Source: Bacteroidota bacterium
Lineage (GTDB): Bacteria; Bacteroidota; Bacteroidia; Sphingobacteriales; Sphingobacteriaceae
Direction of reading: 5' to 3'
NCBI GenBank assembly: GCA_023450085.1
Contig: JAEXHI010000023.1
Location: 62,001-126,000 of the forward strand
Length of the DNA stretch: 64,000 bases
Shown here piece by piece: positions 63,046 through 64,000 of this stretch (positions are counted from its first letter, which is position 1; each line of letters opens with the position of its first letter). The translations under genes and the position numbers were made by a program. A model generated the notes under the pieces. That model made no database searches. It worked only from the letters and a program-made list of their open reading frames with translations, and had not been told where the DNA came from.

Positions 63046-64000
63046 TTATTTCAGATAGTTGTCATACTCCTGATCAGTAGCACAATCCCACCAAACTGGT
63101 ATAGACCATATAAACAACTGATTTACATTAGGATTTACCGCAAGAGCATTGGCTGAATTATACTGTAGCTCTAAAGTAGCTGGTAATCTCCAACGACGCA
63201 TCCAATATTTAGGATCTGTTTTTGCGCCCCCAGTTAATTCTGCCGTACCTGTAAATAGCGGGCCTCTATCATATCCTGGATACACCACGCCAAAACTACC
63301 GATATTACCTGCACTATAATTAAAACGACGCATATCGTTCCAATTCTCAAGGCTACATCCCATTGCAACATATTTTTGCAACATAATGTCACGCATGGTC
63401 AAATCACCGGCATTTTGAGCCACAGCAGCACTCGCTAAATAACTTGTAATATCGGCCTGATTCATTGGTCTCATATCAGGATTAGTAGTTCCATAAACAC
63501 TTTGCCATTCATTCAGTTTAGCTTGCATCATATTAAGATGAGCCTCAATACCCTTTTTATAGGCTAATTGAGCAGCGCCAGTAGCTCCTTTACGCATTTG
63601 AACTTCTGCTTCGATAAAACACATTTCATGATAAGTTAAAACTTCAAAATCAGAAACTGGACGTGTTTGGAATGATCCTGTTGAACCAACAACACCTGCG
63701 GTATATGCTTGTGGAGTAACATACCAGTTGACGTCATTTTGAGGCTGTGCCGGATTACCTGATGTTGCAATAGCGTTGCTTCTCAAATTTACATAGGCGG
63801 TGTCTCCTGCCAATATATAGTTGGTACTATTGATATACATCGACCCAGCTCGATAAGTTACCGTAACATTGTTTCCTGAAACCGTGTAAGTTTTTCCTTT
63901 TGCCGTAAGATCCGCGATAAACGTTGCGCGATCAGTGGCATTAGCGATTGCGTATGTAATATTAGTATTAGTTGCGGCAAAAGAAGGCAAAGCAATTGAG
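63046..64000 (-). CDS. SusD/RagB-type nutrient-binding outer-membrane protein, partial
   Basis: About 318 C-terminal codons of a SusD-family lipoprotein are present. The frame is open to the right edge, so the N-terminus and lipobox lie outside. The family blocks VLTYHEMCFIEAEVQMRKG and IMLQKYVAMGCSLENWNDMR are characteristic of the SusD-like_2 group. SusD proteins bind glycans or peptides outside the cell for a SusC/TonB-dependent channel, probably encoded next to it beyond the window. Substrate is unknown. Confidence 0.92.
   Translation of the reverse strand, partial: SIALPSFAATNTNITYAIANATDRATFIADLTAKGKTYTVSGNNVTVTYRAGSMYINSTNYILAGDTAYVNLRSNAIATSGNPAQPQNDVNWYVTPQAYTAGVVGSTGSFQTRPVSDFEVLTYHEMCFIEAEVQMRKGATGAAQLAYKKGIEAHLNMMQAKLNEWQSVYGTTNPDMRPMNQADITSYLASAAVAQNAGDLTMRDIMLQKYVAMGCSLENWNDMRRFNYSAGNIGSFGVVYPGYDRGPLFTGTAELTGGAKTDPKYWMRRWRLPATLELQYNSANALAVNPNVNQLFIWSIPVWWDCATDQEYDNYLK

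Overview
The window looks like chromosome of a Bacteroidota bacterium of the Sphingobacteriaceae type (Pedobacter-like). The signs are an ExbB-ExbD-ExbD-TonB cluster with a PstS-like lipoprotein, a PorP/SprF protein beside a giant SprB-repeat protein with a gliding-type C-terminus (type IX secretion), a SusD-type protein, TAnnTTTG/TTTG promoters, weak ribosome binding sites and low G+C. No species can be named from sequence alone.

Layout. 1-4038 (minus): nuoA-B-C-D-E-F of respiratory complex I, with nuoF cut by the window edge. 4068-5316: a small cassette of two double-glycine-leader, six-cysteine peptides and a divergent XRE regulator, bracketed by two near-identical terminator hairpins in inverted orientation. 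5335-11292 (minus): exbB, two exbD, tonB, a small membrane protein, a PstS-like lipoprotein and a TPR protein, probably one operon. 11568-17990: pckA, a SUI1/YciH factor, a lipid kinase, metK preceded by a SAM-II-like riboswitch, a lone exbD, sodC and a small conserved gene. 18022-20636: a LacI regulator and a Gfo/Idh/MocA oxidoreductase that share an operator. 20660-26747: SDR, metallo-beta-lactamase-fold hydrolase, AraC regulator, cardiolipin synthase and a lipoprotein, with several interspersed repeats. 26919-35935: porP/sprF and a 2702-residue adhesin. 36946-40979: small orphan minus-strand genes separated by copies of a repeat of about 140 bp, resembling an immunity-gene or cassette array.

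41193-55641 is an integrative element of about 14.4 kb inserted in the 3' end of a tRNA-Asp gene. It has 23-bp att repeats, a tyrosine integrase next to attL, an excisionase-like protein, a Rep-like protein and a defence cargo. The cargo is a superinfection-exclusion-like membrane protein, a CoiA-like nuclease, a GIY-YIG protein, a three-gene DUF262 / DUF3696-type ATPase / unknown operon, an HNH endonuclease plus cytosine-C5 methyltransferase pair, and a second DUF262 protein. The first DUF262 protein and the HNH endonuclease appear to share a homologous N-terminal domain of about 190-215 residues fused to two different nuclease folds. This is the most promising candidate for an undescribed system here.

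55904-64000 returns to core chromosome: prfA, a propeller protein, lpxH, a ferredoxin reductase and ferredoxin pair, a C-terminal processing protease, small proteins and a SusD-like gene cut by the right edge.
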